Assembly (NCBI GenBank): GCA_016795325.1
Contig: JAEUHY010000024.1
Location: 62,001 to 126,000 of the forward strand
DNA length: 64,000 nucleotides
Reading direction: 5' to 3'
Origin: Planctomycetota bacterium
GTDB lineage: Bacteria > Planctomycetota > UBA1135 > GCA-002686595
The translations under genes and the position numbers were made by a program. Numbering within the stretch: the stretch's first letter is position 1; each line of letters begins with the position of its first letter. Below, piece by piece: positions 52,774 through 62,180 of the stretch. The notes under the pieces were generated by a model. That model ran no database searches. It saw only the letters and a program-made list of their open reading frames with translations, and was not told where the DNA came from.

Positions 52774-53460
52774 TCACTTGGTTACGAGCGCGGCGAGCAA
52801 TTGTTCGACCGGCGCGATCGAGCCGGCCACGCCGCGACCAAAGCGCGCGATGAGCACGCGCGGCTCGGCCGCGCTGCTGAGGTTCACACGCACGACGTCG
52901 CGGAACGTGCCGCCGGACTCGAACTGGCGTTCGTGAGCCCAGGCGCAGTCGAGCTGCCCCCAGGCGACGAGCCCGCGCTGCACGATGCGTTTGCCGCCGG
53001 ACGAATCGATCGCGGCCCAGTCGCCGCGCAGCTCCTCGCCGCCCTTGAACAGCCGTTCGAGCTCATCGCGCGCGACATCGAGCTCCAGGCGCACGATCGC
53101 GACCTCGCGCGGCGGCGCGCCGGGCGTTCCGTAGTCGACCTTGCCCCAGTCAAAACGAGGTTTGTCCTTCGAACCTTCGTCGGACTCGGAACTCGACTCC
53201 GCACGCGGCGGCTCCGGCGCGAGGTCCGCGCGCTCCAGGCGCAGCACCATGTCGCCGCGCACGAGTTCCTGCGCTTCGACGGGCCGCAGTCCGAACGGCA
53301 GTTCGCGCGGCTCGAACCAGGCTTCGAAGGCGGCCTGCGGCTCGCTCGTACGCGGCGCTTCACGCAGGGTCCAGAGGACCGCGCCGGCGAGCACGGCGAC
53401 CCCCAGCGCGCCCAGCAGCACGCCGCGGGTCGTCTCGTGCGCCGCCAGCGTTGCGTTCAC
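52774..53460 (-). CDS. Membrane-anchored protein of unknown function
   Basis: A 228-residue protein starting at GTG 53460. One N-terminal TM helix ([20 protein letters not shown], about 13-32) is followed by an extracytoplasmic domain with no motif I recognise; there is a Ser/Glu/Asp-rich stretch at about 88-100. The start overlaps the stop of the next upstream gene (GTGA). It may form part of an envelope complex with that protein, which has the same layout. Confidence 0.65.
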   Translation of the reverse strand: MNATLAAHETTRGVLLGALGVAVLAGAVLWTLREAPRTSEPQAAFEAWFEPRELPFGLRPVEAQELVRGDMVLRLERADLAPEPPRAESSSESDEGSKDKPRFDWGKVDYGTPGAPPREVAIVRLELDVARDELERLFKGGEELRGDWAAIDSSGGKRIVQRGLVAWGQLDCAWAHERQFESGGTFRDVVRVNLSSAAEPRVLIARFGRGVAGSIAPVEQLLAALVTK

Positions 53461-54185
53461 CGCTTCGGTCCCACGTGGAACGGCTTGAGCAACTCTGCGA
53501 CTTCCGCAGGTTCGACCGGTCCGCCATCGCCGACCGCCGTGTACTGCAGGATCAACGCGCCTGCCGCACCGTCGCGCGTGAGGTCGAGGAATAGGATGCG
53601 TTGACGGCTCGCGAGCTCGATCGCGTCGCCGAACGACGGCTCCGCTTTCTCCGCCTGCTCGGTGTCGGCGCCGGCTTCTTTCGCTGCGGAGGGCTCAAAA
53701 GTCTGGAAGCGCATCCAGGGCAAAGTGCGGCCCTGGATCTCGATTTCGCCGTGCTCGAGCCCGTGCAAACCAATCGGCCCGAACTGCTGTTTCGCGTCCG
53801 GCCCGAGTTCGCCCGTGCGAATCGCCTCGCGGCGCACCAGCGACGCTTCGGGCTCGAGCAACTGGAACTGCGCCTGCACGGTTCCGTCCGTGCGCTGGAG
53901 CATCCACGCGTTGTCGATGCCCGGCAGCATGCCCGCGAAGGCCCCGATGCCGATGAAGGTGTAGTCCTCCGGCAGCGCGTCGAACGGCAACTCCTCGGCG
54001 AGCGAGGCCGACTGCTTGTCGACGTCCATCGCCTCCTGCGCCTTCTTGAAGATCAGGAACGCCAGCACGCCGCCCAGGATCAACGCGAGCAGGCACCCGC
54101 CGCCGCAGAACCAAGCCCACTTGGGCACGCGGCTCTTGGGCTTGGGTGCTTCGTTCGCTTCAGTGCCCCAATCGACTTCGGACAT
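53457..54185 (-). CDS. Membrane-anchored protein of unknown function
   Basis: A 242-residue protein with a short cytoplasmic N-terminus, one TM helix (about 24-47, WFCGGGCLLALILGGVLAFLIF) and an extracytoplasmic domain (about 48-242) without recognised motifs. It has a GGAGGAG Shine-Dalgarno site about 8 nt before the ATG. It lies between the acyl-CoA genes and a second protein of similar topology, with which it overlaps. Confidence 0.65.
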   Translation of the reverse strand: MSEVDWGTEANEAPKPKSRVPKWAWFCGGGCLLALILGGVLAFLIFKKAQEAMDVDKQSASLAEELPFDALPEDYTFIGIGAFAGMLPGIDNAWMLQRTDGTVQAQFQLLEPEASLVRREAIRTGELGPDAKQQFGPIGLHGLEHGEIEIQGRTLPWMRFQTFEPSAAKEAGADTEQAEKAEPSFGDAIELASRQRILFLDLTRDGAAGALILQYTAVGDGGPVEPAEVAELLKPFHVGPKR

Positions 54186-54219
54186 GATCGTTCTCCTCCG
54201 AGCGCGCCTTGGCGCGCTC

Positions 54220-55086
54220 TCAAGCCTTCCAGTCGTAGAAGCCCTTACCCGACTTCTTGCCGAGCTCCCCGCGCGCCACTTTGTCGCGCAGGATTTGGGG
54301 CGGTGCGAAACGCGGACCGATCTCGCGCGCGAGGTGCTCCGCGATCGCGAGGCGCACGTCGAGACCGACGAGATCGGTGAGCTTGAGCGGCCCCATCGGG
54401 AAGCCGTAGCCCAGCGTCATGGCCTTGTCGATGTCCTCGGCGCTCGCCACGCCGGACTCGCACATGCGCATCGCCTCGAGCCCGATCACCAGGCCCAAGC
54501 GGCTCGAAGCGAAACCGGGCGAATCCTTGACGTCGATGCCGTCCTTGCCGATGCGCGTGCTCAGCGCGAGCGCCAGGCGCGCGGCTTCTTCGCTGGTCTG
54601 CTCGGCGCGCACGACTTCGACGAGCTTCATGATGTGCACGGGATTGAAGAAGTGCATGCCCACCACGCGCGCCGGCCGCGTGCAGACGGCGGCGATCTTC
54701 GTGATCGGCAGCGACGAGGTGTTCGTCGCGAGCAGCGTCTCGGCCGCGCACACGGCGTCGAGCGTGGTGAAGATGCGCTGCTTGAGCTCGAGCTTCTCGG
54801 GCACGGCTTCGATCACCACGTCGGCGGCGCGGGCGGCGCCTTCGAGATCGCCGGAGCCGCTGAGCTTCGCCAGCGCCGCGTCGCGCGCCTGCGCAGTGAC
54901 TTTTTGCTTCTCGACGCCCGCGTCGAGGTTCTTCTTCACGGCGGCCAGGCCCTTTTCGAGCGCCGCCGCGTCGAGGTCGACGAGCGTGGTCGCGATGCCG
55001 GCGAGCGCCAAGGCGTGCGCGATGCCGTGGCCCATGGTTCCCGCGCCGACGACGGCGGCGGTGGAGATCTGTTCAGCGGTCTTCAT
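54220..55086 (-). CDS. 3-hydroxyacyl-CoA (3-hydroxybutyryl-CoA) dehydrogenase
   Basis: A 288-residue protein of the Hbd/PaaH type. The NAD-binding fold starts AAVVGAGTMGHGIAHALALAG. It continues with DVVIEAVPEKLELKQ, TNTSSLPITKIA and the catalytic region GMHFFNPVHIMKLVEVV (His). The C-terminal domain has DSPGFASSRLGL and YGFPMGPLKLTDLVGLDV. It oxidises or reduces 3-hydroxybutyryl-CoA. It stands in a run with an enoyl-CoA hydratase and an MDR reductase, so a short-chain acyl-CoA route is likely. Length matches the family (about 282). Confidence 0.93.
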   Translation of the reverse strand: MKTAEQISTAAVVGAGTMGHGIAHALALAGIATTLVDLDAAALEKGLAAVKKNLDAGVEKQKVTAQARDAALAKLSGSGDLEGAARAADVVIEAVPEKLELKQRIFTTLDAVCAAETLLATNTSSLPITKIAAVCTRPARVVGMHFFNPVHIMKLVEVVRAEQTSEEAARLALALSTRIGKDGIDVKDSPGFASSRLGLVIGLEAMRMCESGVASAEDIDKAMTLGYGFPMGPLKLTDLVGLDVRLAIAEHLAREIGPRFAPPQILRDKVARGELGKKSGKGFYDWKA

Positions 55087-55158
55087 CGATGGAGGAGCAC
55101 AGGAGTGTGGAGAAGCGAACGCGCGGCGAAGTTTCGCGCGGCGTTCGGGAGAGCGCCT

Positions 55159-56187
55159 TCAGGGCGTGAGCACGATCTTGCCGGCGACCTGGCGCGACTC
55201 GAGCAGTTCGTGGGCTTCGCGCGCCTGCGCGAGCGGCAGAACGCGGTCGAGCACCGGACGGTAGCGGCCCGCGGCGACGTGCTCGAAGATCGTCGGCAGC
55301 GCGCTGCGCGGCCCCATCGTCGAGCCCAGGATCGAGAGGTTCTTGATGAACACGTGCGGCAGCAGCAAGCCGACCTTCGGGCCGGTCGTGCCGCCGCAGG
55401 TCACGAGGCGTCCCAGGCGCGCGAGGCAGCGCATCGACGCGTCCCACGTGGCCGGGCCGACGTGTTCGAACACGACCTCGCAGCCGCGGCCCGAGGTGAG
55501 CTTCTTGACCTCTTTGTCCCAGCCTTCGCGCGAGTGGTCGAGCGCCGCGTCGGCGCCGAGCGAGCGCACTAGCTCGAGCTTGCGTTCGCTCCCGGCGGTC
55601 GCGATCACGCGCGCGCCGAGCGACTTGGCGATCTGGATGCCCGCCGAGCCGACGCCGCTGGCGCCGCCGAGCACGAGCACCGTCTCGCCGGCCTGCAACT
55701 TCGCGCGGCTGACGAGCATCCCCCACGCGGTGAGGAACACCAGCGGGACAGCTGCCGCTTGCACCGGGTCGACGCCCGCGGGCAAGGGAAACACGTACTT
55801 GGCCGGCAGCGCGAAGTACTCGGCGTGGAAACCGTCGCTGTGTTCGCCGCGGATCGAGTAGTCGGGCGCAAGATGGTCGTCGCCGCGGAGGTCTTCGGGG
55901 CTGCGGCCGGAGCTGTAGCCGGGCTCGAGCACCACGCGCTCTCCGACGCGCAAGCCGCTCACGCCGGCGCCGAGCTCCGCGATCTCGCCGACGCCGTCGC
56001 AGCCCAGCGTGCGCGGAAAAGCCACCGGAAAACCGGGCATTCCGCGCCGCACCCACAGGTCGAGGTGGTTGATCGACGCGGCGAGCACCTTGACGAGCAC
56101 TTCGCCCGCAGCGGGACTCGGGCGCGCCACCTCGTCGATGGACAGCACCTCGGGACCGCCGTGGGCGTGGATGCGCAGCGCCTTCAT
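55159..56187 (-). CDS. MDR-family zinc-independent NADPH:quinone/enoyl reductase-like protein
   Basis: A 342-residue medium-chain dehydrogenase/reductase. The GroES-like domain has PRTLGCDGVGEIAELG; the Rossmann domain has VLVLGGASGVGSAGIQIAKSLGARVIATAGSERK. The usual catalytic-zinc cysteine is replaced by Asn in ASINHLDLW, so zinc-independent quinone or enoyl reductase chemistry is expected. It lies 4 bp downstream of the enoyl-CoA hydratase and upstream of the hydroxyacyl-CoA dehydrogenase; a crotonyl-CoA reductase role is conceivable but unproven. ATG 56187 fits the family start. Confidence 0.85.
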   Translation of the reverse strand: MKALRIHAHGGPEVLSIDEVARPSPAAGEVLVKVLAASINHLDLWVRRGMPGFPVAFPRTLGCDGVGEIAELGAGVSGLRVGERVVLEPGYSSGRSPEDLRGDDHLAPDYSIRGEHSDGFHAEYFALPAKYVFPLPAGVDPVQAAAVPLVFLTAWGMLVSRAKLQAGETVLVLGGASGVGSAGIQIAKSLGARVIATAGSERKLELVRSLGADAALDHSREGWDKEVKKLTSGRGCEVVFEHVGPATWDASMRCLARLGRLVTCGGTTGPKVGLLLPHVFIKNLSILGSTMGPRSALPTIFEHVAAGRYRPVLDRVLPLAQAREAHELLESRQVAGKIVLTP

Positions 56188-56191
56188 CGCC

Positions 56192-57031
<840 letters not shown>

Positions 57032-57091
57032 GGGGGCGACAATTGTTGCGGCGCGCGGACGCTTTTGCACGCCGCGCGTCGCCCGCCGCCG

Positions 57092-58609
57092 CTACTTGAG
57101 CGCGATCTCGACCGTCGAACCGCCGCTGCGCTCCGCCATGCGCCGCCAGTGCTCACGCAGGGCCTTGGGAGCGTCTGCGAGCACCGCGTCGAGCACCAGG
57201 CCGCGCAAGCGCGTGCGCTCCTCGAACAGACTGGCGATCAATTCCATATTCCAGCGTTGCCCGCCGCTCGGCGCGCCGTCGCTGAGCACGATGAGCGTGT
57301 CGAGCTCCGGATCGGCGAGCGCAAATTCGAGCGCGCCCCAGAAATCGCCCGTGCCGCGGTCGACGCGTTTGGTGAAGAACTCGAGCGCCTCGGCGACGGC
57401 CTTGGGCGCGGCGGGCGTCAGGCGTTCTTTCCAAGCCACGGGCCGCGCGGTGTAGACGATCACGTTGAAGCGCGTTTGCGGCGAGAGCGAACGCAGCGCG
57501 CGCGCGAGTTCCTCGTCAACCAATTCCTTGCGGGTGCGGCCGTCGGCGCGCTTCTCCCACATCGAGCCCGAGAGGTCGATCAGGAACGCCACACGTTCGG
57601 AGCGGATCGGCAAGCCAGCGAACGCACTCGTCGAGCCGGCGTCGTCTCCCGAGCCATCGGCGCGCTCGGGCGCCGCGATGGGACCGTCGGCGAGCGAGTC
57701 GACCCACTGCTTCCACGGCCGCGGATCGACGCGGTGCGCAAGACCCGAGAGCTTGCGCAGCTGAGCGGCGAGCAGCCACTTGCCGCGCAGCGACTCCTCG
57801 CGTTCGAGCGCTGCGACGAGTTGCGCCGCGGCGGCCTTCGTGGCGTGCGCAGAAAGGCTGCGGAACGCGTTGGCGCGCACGCCGAAGTTGGCGTCCGCTG
57901 CGAGCGCGGCGAGCAGGTCGAGCGAATCCGACGCCGCGGGCGCGCCGAGCGCGATGGCCGCGGCCGCGCGCGCCGGCGCCGACTTCGATGCCTTCCAGGT
58001 TTCGATGTCCTTGCGGCGTGGCGCGCCGAGCAGCGCCTGCTGCGCCACGATCAACGTCGCCTGCGTCTCGAGGTCCTTCTCACGGCCGATCTGCGCCGCC
58101 AGCGCCGCCTCGAGCGCGCTCGCTTCGATCATGTCCGTCTTCCACGCGTCGACGTACTTCTGCGCGCGCACGAGCCGCTCGACGGACCAGCCCGCGGCGC
58201 GCCGCACGCTCGCCTCGCGATCGACGAGCGCCTGCGCGAACACGTCGGCGGGCGGCGCGCTCGAAGCGCGACCAAACGACTCGACGACACGCTCGCGCAC
58301 CAGGGCGTTTTTCGAGCTCAGGCCGTCCTTGCCCAGCACGAGCTTGCGCGCTTCGGGCGTGGCGACGGAGACCAGCTGCAGCTGCGCTTCGTCGGCGACC
58401 TGCCCGTCGGGATCCGCGAGCGCCGCGAGCACGCTCTTCCAGGCCTCGAGCGTGCCGATGCGCGCCAACTGCCCCACCGCCGCGCGCCGTTCGCGCGCAT
58501 CGCTCGAACCCAGCCGTCCGCGCGCGTCCGAAAGCTCGTCGAAGCCCGCCGCCGCGAGCGGTGCGACGAACGCGAACAGCGCGAACACCAGACAGGCCGC
58601 GCGCTTCAC
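57092..58609 (-). CDS. Secreted HEAT-repeat protein with von Willebrand A domain
   Basis: A 505-residue protein starting at GTG 58609. A signal peptide (ACLVFALFAFVAPLAAAG) is followed by HEAT-like helical repeats (about 30-290, including FGVRANAFRSLSAHATKAAA). The VWA domain at about 335-500 has the MIDAS start VAFLIDLSGSMWEK (D-x-S-x-S), TLIVLSDGAPSGG and FWGALEFAL. The layout resembles planctomycete VWA proteins of unknown function that bind partners via a metal-dependent site. The start overlaps the stop of the 5'-nucleotidase gene (GTGA). Confidence 0.8.
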   Translation of the reverse strand: MKRAACLVFALFAFVAPLAAAGFDELSDARGRLGSSDARERRAAVGQLARIGTLEAWKSVLAALADPDGQVADEAQLQLVSVATPEARKLVLGKDGLSSKNALVRERVVESFGRASSAPPADVFAQALVDREASVRRAAGWSVERLVRAQKYVDAWKTDMIEASALEAALAAQIGREKDLETQATLIVAQQALLGAPRRKDIETWKASKSAPARAAAAIALGAPAASDSLDLLAALAADANFGVRANAFRSLSAHATKAAAAQLVAALEREESLRGKWLLAAQLRKLSGLAHRVDPRPWKQWVDSLADGPIAAPERADGSGDDAGSTSAFAGLPIRSERVAFLIDLSGSMWEKRADGRTRKELVDEELARALRSLSPQTRFNVIVYTARPVAWKERLTPAAPKAVAEALEFFTKRVDRGTGDFWGALEFALADPELDTLIVLSDGAPSGGQRWNMELIASLFEERTRLRGLVLDAVLADAPKALREHWRRMAERSGGSTVEIALK

Positions 58610-60195
58610 GGAGCACTCTCCTGCGCGACGATGCGTGCGTCCGTCGGCGCGGCGATCGGCGCGCCGCGCTTGAACTCGAGCTCGGTCAAGTCGCGGATCA
58701 GGATCGGATCCTCGCTGCGCGGAGTCGAGCGCGCCAGCAGGTCGAAGCCGTCGCCGCCGGCCGCCAAGTACGAGTTGGTGGCGATGCGGTAGCGCTTCTC
58801 GCGCTCGAGCGGCTTGCCGCCGATCTCCAAGCTCACGAAGTTGAGCTGCACGGCCGAGTGTTCGCGCGACTCGCGCACGCGCACCACGCAGCCGGAGTAG
58901 TCGAGCCCCGAATGCGCCGTGCCTTCGGTGGCCGCGCGCACGATCTGCTCGAGCTCGGCGCCCGTCAGCTCGAGCAGCGCGATGTTGTTGTCGAAGGGCG
59001 ACATCTCGAACACCTCGCGGCGCGTGACCGGCCCCACGTCGATCTCCGCGCGCACGCCGCCGCGGTTGTGGAAGGCGACGTCGACGCCGGTGCGCGCGCG
59101 CATCAGATCGCAGATCCACGAGCCGGCGCTCGTCGAGTACGGCTTGCCCCAGGTCGTGAGCGGCGCGCTGAGCTCGCCGACGACTTCGCCCATCGCGCTC
59201 TCGGCGCGCGCGGCGAGTTGGGCGCACAAGCTCTCGACGCGTTCGTTGCGCTGCGCCTCGTTCGGCGCCTCGAGCAACTCCACGAGTTGCGCCTTGGCGT
59301 TCGTGACCTTTGCGCTCGGGCCATCGAGCGTCAGCTCCACGCGCCCCACCACGCTCGCCTTCGCGCCCGCCTGCACGATCAACGTGCCGCCCTCGCGCCG
59401 TCCTTCGCGCAGGAACGTGTGCGAGTGCCCGGTGACGATCAGCGGCAACTCGGGGTGGGCGCGCGCCAGCGCGAGCGCTTCGTCGACGCCGATGTGGCCC
59501 AGCGGAAGGATCCAGTCGGCGCGCGATCCCAGCTCGCGCTTGACCTGCGTCAGTTCCTGCGCCGGATCCGTGAAGTCGAACGTGCGCGCATCGGGATGCG
59601 TGATCGACGGCGTCTCGGGCGTGACGAACCCCACGAGCGCGACACGCAGTCCGCCGACCTCGACGATGCGCCACGGCTCGACCCACGCCACGCGTTCGCC
59701 GCTCGCGCGCTCGCGCAGGTTCGCGCACACGACCGGCGGACGCACGTCGGCGAGCAGAGCGCGCATGCTGTCGACGCCGTGGTCGAACTCGTGGTTGCCC
59801 AGCGCCATCGCGTCGAAGCCGACGGCCGCGAGCGCGCGCACGAACTCGCGCCCCTGGTCGAGCAGCCCCTCGGGCGTGCCCTGGTGCCAGTCGCCGCCGT
59901 CGAGCACGAGCACGTCGCGGCCGGCGCGCTGCTCTTCCTCGCGCACACGCTTCACGTACGCCGCCACGCGCGGAAGTCCGCCAGCGAGCGGCGGATTGTT
60001 GCGATCGACCCACGTCGCGCGCCGCGGATGCACTTGGCCGTGCATGTCGTTCACGTGCAGGACGACGAGCTCCACCGGTCCGGCCGGGCGCGGCGGCGTG
60101 CCGGCGCAGGCAGCGAGGAGCAGCGCCGGAAACGCGAGGAGCAGACGGCGCGTCAGGGGCGCGCGAACGGTCGCAGACGATGTGAAGAGGTCCAT
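58606..60195 (-). CDS. UshA-like 5'-nucleotidase/cyclic phosphodiesterase lipoprotein
   Basis: A 529-residue protein. A lipoprotein signal (LLLAFPALLLAAC) precedes the metallophosphatase domain with VLHVNDMHGQ, VLDGGDWHQGTPE, ALGNHEFDHGVD and VTGHSHTF (dinuclear metal ligands). The 5'-nucleotidase C-terminal domain follows (about 340-510, including FHNRGGVRAEIDVG, MSPFDNNIALLELTGAEL and ATNSYLAAGGDGFDLL). It degrades extracellular or periplasmic nucleotides. TAACCT lies 10 nt before the ATG. It overlaps the HEAT-VWA gene. Confidence 0.92.
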   Translation of the reverse strand: MDLFTSSATVRAPLTRRLLLAFPALLLAACAGTPPRPAGPVELVVLHVNDMHGQVHPRRATWVDRNNPPLAGGLPRVAAYVKRVREEEQRAGRDVLVLDGGDWHQGTPEGLLDQGREFVRALAAVGFDAMALGNHEFDHGVDSMRALLADVRPPVVCANLRERASGERVAWVEPWRIVEVGGLRVALVGFVTPETPSITHPDARTFDFTDPAQELTQVKRELGSRADWILPLGHIGVDEALALARAHPELPLIVTGHSHTFLREGRREGGTLIVQAGAKASVVGRVELTLDGPSAKVTNAKAQLVELLEAPNEAQRNERVESLCAQLAARAESAMGEVVGELSAPLTTWGKPYSTSAGSWICDLMRARTGVDVAFHNRGGVRAEIDVGPVTRREVFEMSPFDNNIALLELTGAELEQIVRAATEGTAHSGLDYSGCVVRVRESREHSAVQLNFVSLEIGGKPLEREKRYRIATNSYLAAGGDGFDLLARSTPRSEDPILIRDLTELEFKRGAPIAAPTDARIVAQESAP

Positions 60196-60383
60196 GGCGC
60201 CGCTCAGGTTACTTCAGCGCGACGACGGAGCATCGCTCGACAGCCTGACGATGCCGACAGGACGGTGTGGCGCACATGCGCACGCGGCAGGAGCTCGAGC
60301 ACTTCGCGCACTCGTCGACTCGCGCCCACTCTCCCCGCACTCGCGCCGCATCACCTTCCGCGCGGCCCGACAGACGCGCGACG

Positions 60384-60389
60384 TATACT
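60384..60389 (+). promoter_or_regulatory. -10-like hexamer of a probable leaderless promoter
   Basis: TATACT ends 6 nt before the ATG at 60396. It is the closest match to a consensus -10 in the window. No Shine-Dalgarno sequence is present. Confidence 0.55.
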
Positions 60390-60395
60390 GCGCCG

Positions 60396-60800
60396 ATGCA
60401 CCACCGTTCTGCTCTCACCGGCCTTGGCCTCGCCCTCGTCGCGCTGCTCACTCCCGGCTGTTTCCTCTCGCGCAACTCGGTCAACGTGCCGCTGCACGCC
60501 GAAAAGCTTGCGCAACTCACGCCCGGCGTCTCCACGCAAGCCGAAGTGCTGGCCTCGCTCGGCGCCCCGATCGATGTCGTGCAGTTGGGCTTCCGCACGG
60601 CGTGGCGCTACGACTACACGGTCGAGAAGCGCGCCGGCCTGACGCTGTTCGTGATCACGCTGATCAACACCGACGTGCAGCAGGACCGCCTGTGGCTGTT
60701 CTTCGACGAGAAGGGCGTGCTCGCCGCTGCGGGTTCGACGATCGATGCCGACAAGGCCGTGTACGAGCTGCCCTGGACCAACGAGCACGCGCAAAAGTGA
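60396..60800 (+). CDS. BamE/SmpA-like lipoprotein 1
   Basis: A 134-residue protein with a lipoprotein signal (ALTGLGLALVALLTPGC; Cys about residue 22). The short domain has AQLTPGVSTQAEVLASLGAPIDVVQL, resembling the SmpA/OmlA (BamE) pattern G-x-T-x-x-x-V-x-x-x-L-G-x-P. BamE is a small lipoprotein of the outer-membrane assembly complex; the assignment by pattern is tentative. The stop overlaps the GTG of a second similar gene. Confidence 0.7.
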   Translation: MHHRSALTGLGLALVALLTPGCFLSRNSVNVPLHAEKLAQLTPGVSTQAEVLASLGAPIDVVQLGFRTAWRYDYTVEKRAGLTLFVITLINTDVQQDRLWLFFDEKGVLAAAGSTIDADKAVYELPWTNEHAQK

Positions 60801-61261
60801 AGCCGCGTCTCGTGCCGGCGGTCGCCCTCGCGGCCGCGCTGTTCACGGCGCCCGCCTGCGTGCGGCTGCGCTTCGAGCAGACCAACCTGCAGCGGCCGTT
60901 GCCGCGCGCCACGCAAGAGCTCGTGGCGCCGGGCATGTCGCTCGCCGAGTGCCTCGAGCTGCTCGGTGCGCCGAACGTCGTGTGGGAACAGCCCGACGGC
61001 AGGCTCGCGCTCGCCTACGCGTGGTCGCACTCGTTCGGCTGGGGCTTCGCCGCCAGCGTGGACGTGACACGCAACGCCAACGCTTCGTTCGATTTCGACG
61101 ACTTGAGCGAAGACGTGTACGGCCTCGCGCTGTTCTTCGACCGCGACTGGACGCTGGTCGAGAGCCAGCGCGGCCGCTTGCGCGAGCTCACCGCCCTGCG
61201 CGCACGGCGTCGACCCAACATCTTCTTTCCGGGCGCGAGCCCGACGCCCCCACCGCAGTGA
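60797..61261 (+). CDS. BamE/SmpA-like lipoprotein 2
   Basis: A 154-residue protein starting at GTG 60797. A lipoprotein signal (VALAAALFTAPAC) is followed by VAPGMSLAECLELLGAPNVVWE, the same G-M-S-x-x-x-x-L-x-x-L-G-A-P pattern as the preceding gene, and a mixed helix-strand tail. The two probably form an envelope pair. The stop overlaps the GTG of the next gene. Confidence 0.65.
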   Translation: MKPRLVPAVALAAALFTAPACVRLRFEQTNLQRPLPRATQELVAPGMSLAECLELLGAPNVVWEQPDGRLALAYAWSHSFGWGFAASVDVTRNANASFDFDDLSEDVYGLALFFDRDWTLVESQRGRLRELTALRARRRPNIFFPGASPTPPPQ

Positions 61262-62061
61262 GCCACGAACAGGACTACGCGCAGCTCGACGAGGCCTGGG
61301 CCGCGCTCGACGCCGGTGAACCCGAACGCGCGCTCGAGCTCTCCGCAGGCGTCGACGAGGCGCTGGGCGAAACCTGGATCCTGCGCGCAACGGCGGCGCT
61401 CGATCTCGACGACGTCGCGGCCGCGCAGACGGCGGCGGAGCGGGCAGCCGAACTCGAGGACGAGGACCAGGACGCCGAGTTGCTCGCCGTGCGCGCGGAA
61501 GTGGCGCTGCGCCAGTGGCGCATCGATGAAGCGCGCGAAAAGCTCGAACGCGCGCGCACGCTCGCGCCCAACGCAGCGCTGCTGCTCAAGCTCGCGCTCG
61601 TCGCGGACCTGGACGGCGACCTGGGCAAGGCCGATCGCCTCACGCGCGAAGCGCAGCGCCTCGATCCCGGCAACGTTCCGCCGCCGCCGCGGCTGTCGGA
61701 GAGCGAATTCGACGGCGCACTGCACGCCGCGATCGCCAAGTTGCCCGAGGAGTTCCGCGCCGCGCTCGAACACGTGGCCGTGATCGTGGATCCGATGCCG
61801 ACGCTGGAGATCGTGGGCGACGACCCGATCCAGACGCCGCCCGACCTGCTCGGGCTGTTCACCGGCGCCTCGCGGCTCGAGGCGCACGAGGAGGCGGGCG
61901 CCGAGTTGCCGCCGACGATCCACCTGTTCCAGCGCAACCTCGAGCGCTCCTGCGTGGACCGCGCGGAGCTCGTCGAGCAGATCGAAGTCACGCTGCTGCA
62001 CGAGCTGGGCCACTACCTGGGCTTCGACGAGGACGGAGTCGACGAGTTGGGCCTGGGCTGA
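61258..62061 (+). CDS. TPR protein with zincin-like metallopeptidase domain
   Basis: A 267-residue cytoplasmic protein. Residues about 5-140 form TPR-like helices (LLAVRAEVALRQWRIDEAREKLERARTLAP). The C-terminal ~110 residues fit the small zincin-like family (Pfam 'metallopeptidase', previously DUF1025): ALEHVAVIVDPMPT, LFQRNLER, and VTLLHELGHYLGFDEDGVDELGL with the HExxHxxGxD motif. The family has a minimal metalloprotease fold; activity is unproven. Third gene of a coupled trio with the two lipoproteins. Confidence 0.8.
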   Translation: MSHEQDYAQLDEAWAALDAGEPERALELSAGVDEALGETWILRATAALDLDDVAAAQTAAERAAELEDEDQDAELLAVRAEVALRQWRIDEAREKLERARTLAPNAALLLKLALVADLDGDLGKADRLTREAQRLDPGNVPPPPRLSESEFDGALHAAIAKLPEEFRAALEHVAVIVDPMPTLEIVGDDPIQTPPDLLGLFTGASRLEAHEEAGAELPPTIHLFQRNLERSCVDRAELVEQIEVTLLHELGHYLGFDEDGVDELGLG

Positions 62062-62108
62062 AGTTCGAAGCGAGGCGCTTGGACAGTTCGCTCTCCGCCG
62101 GCGTGGGC

Positions 62109-62114
62109 TAGAAT
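62109..62114 (+). promoter_or_regulatory. Possible -10 of the DNRLRE gene
   Basis: TAGAAT lies about 66 nt before the GTG at 62181, leaving a conventional leader. It sits in an AT-richer patch (GGGCTAGAATTCGCATTC). Confidence 0.4.
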
Positions 62115-62180
62115 TCGCATTCTGGACCGTGCGCTGCATCTGCGCGCGGCGCATCACCCCAGCTCGCCGCCCCACCCATC

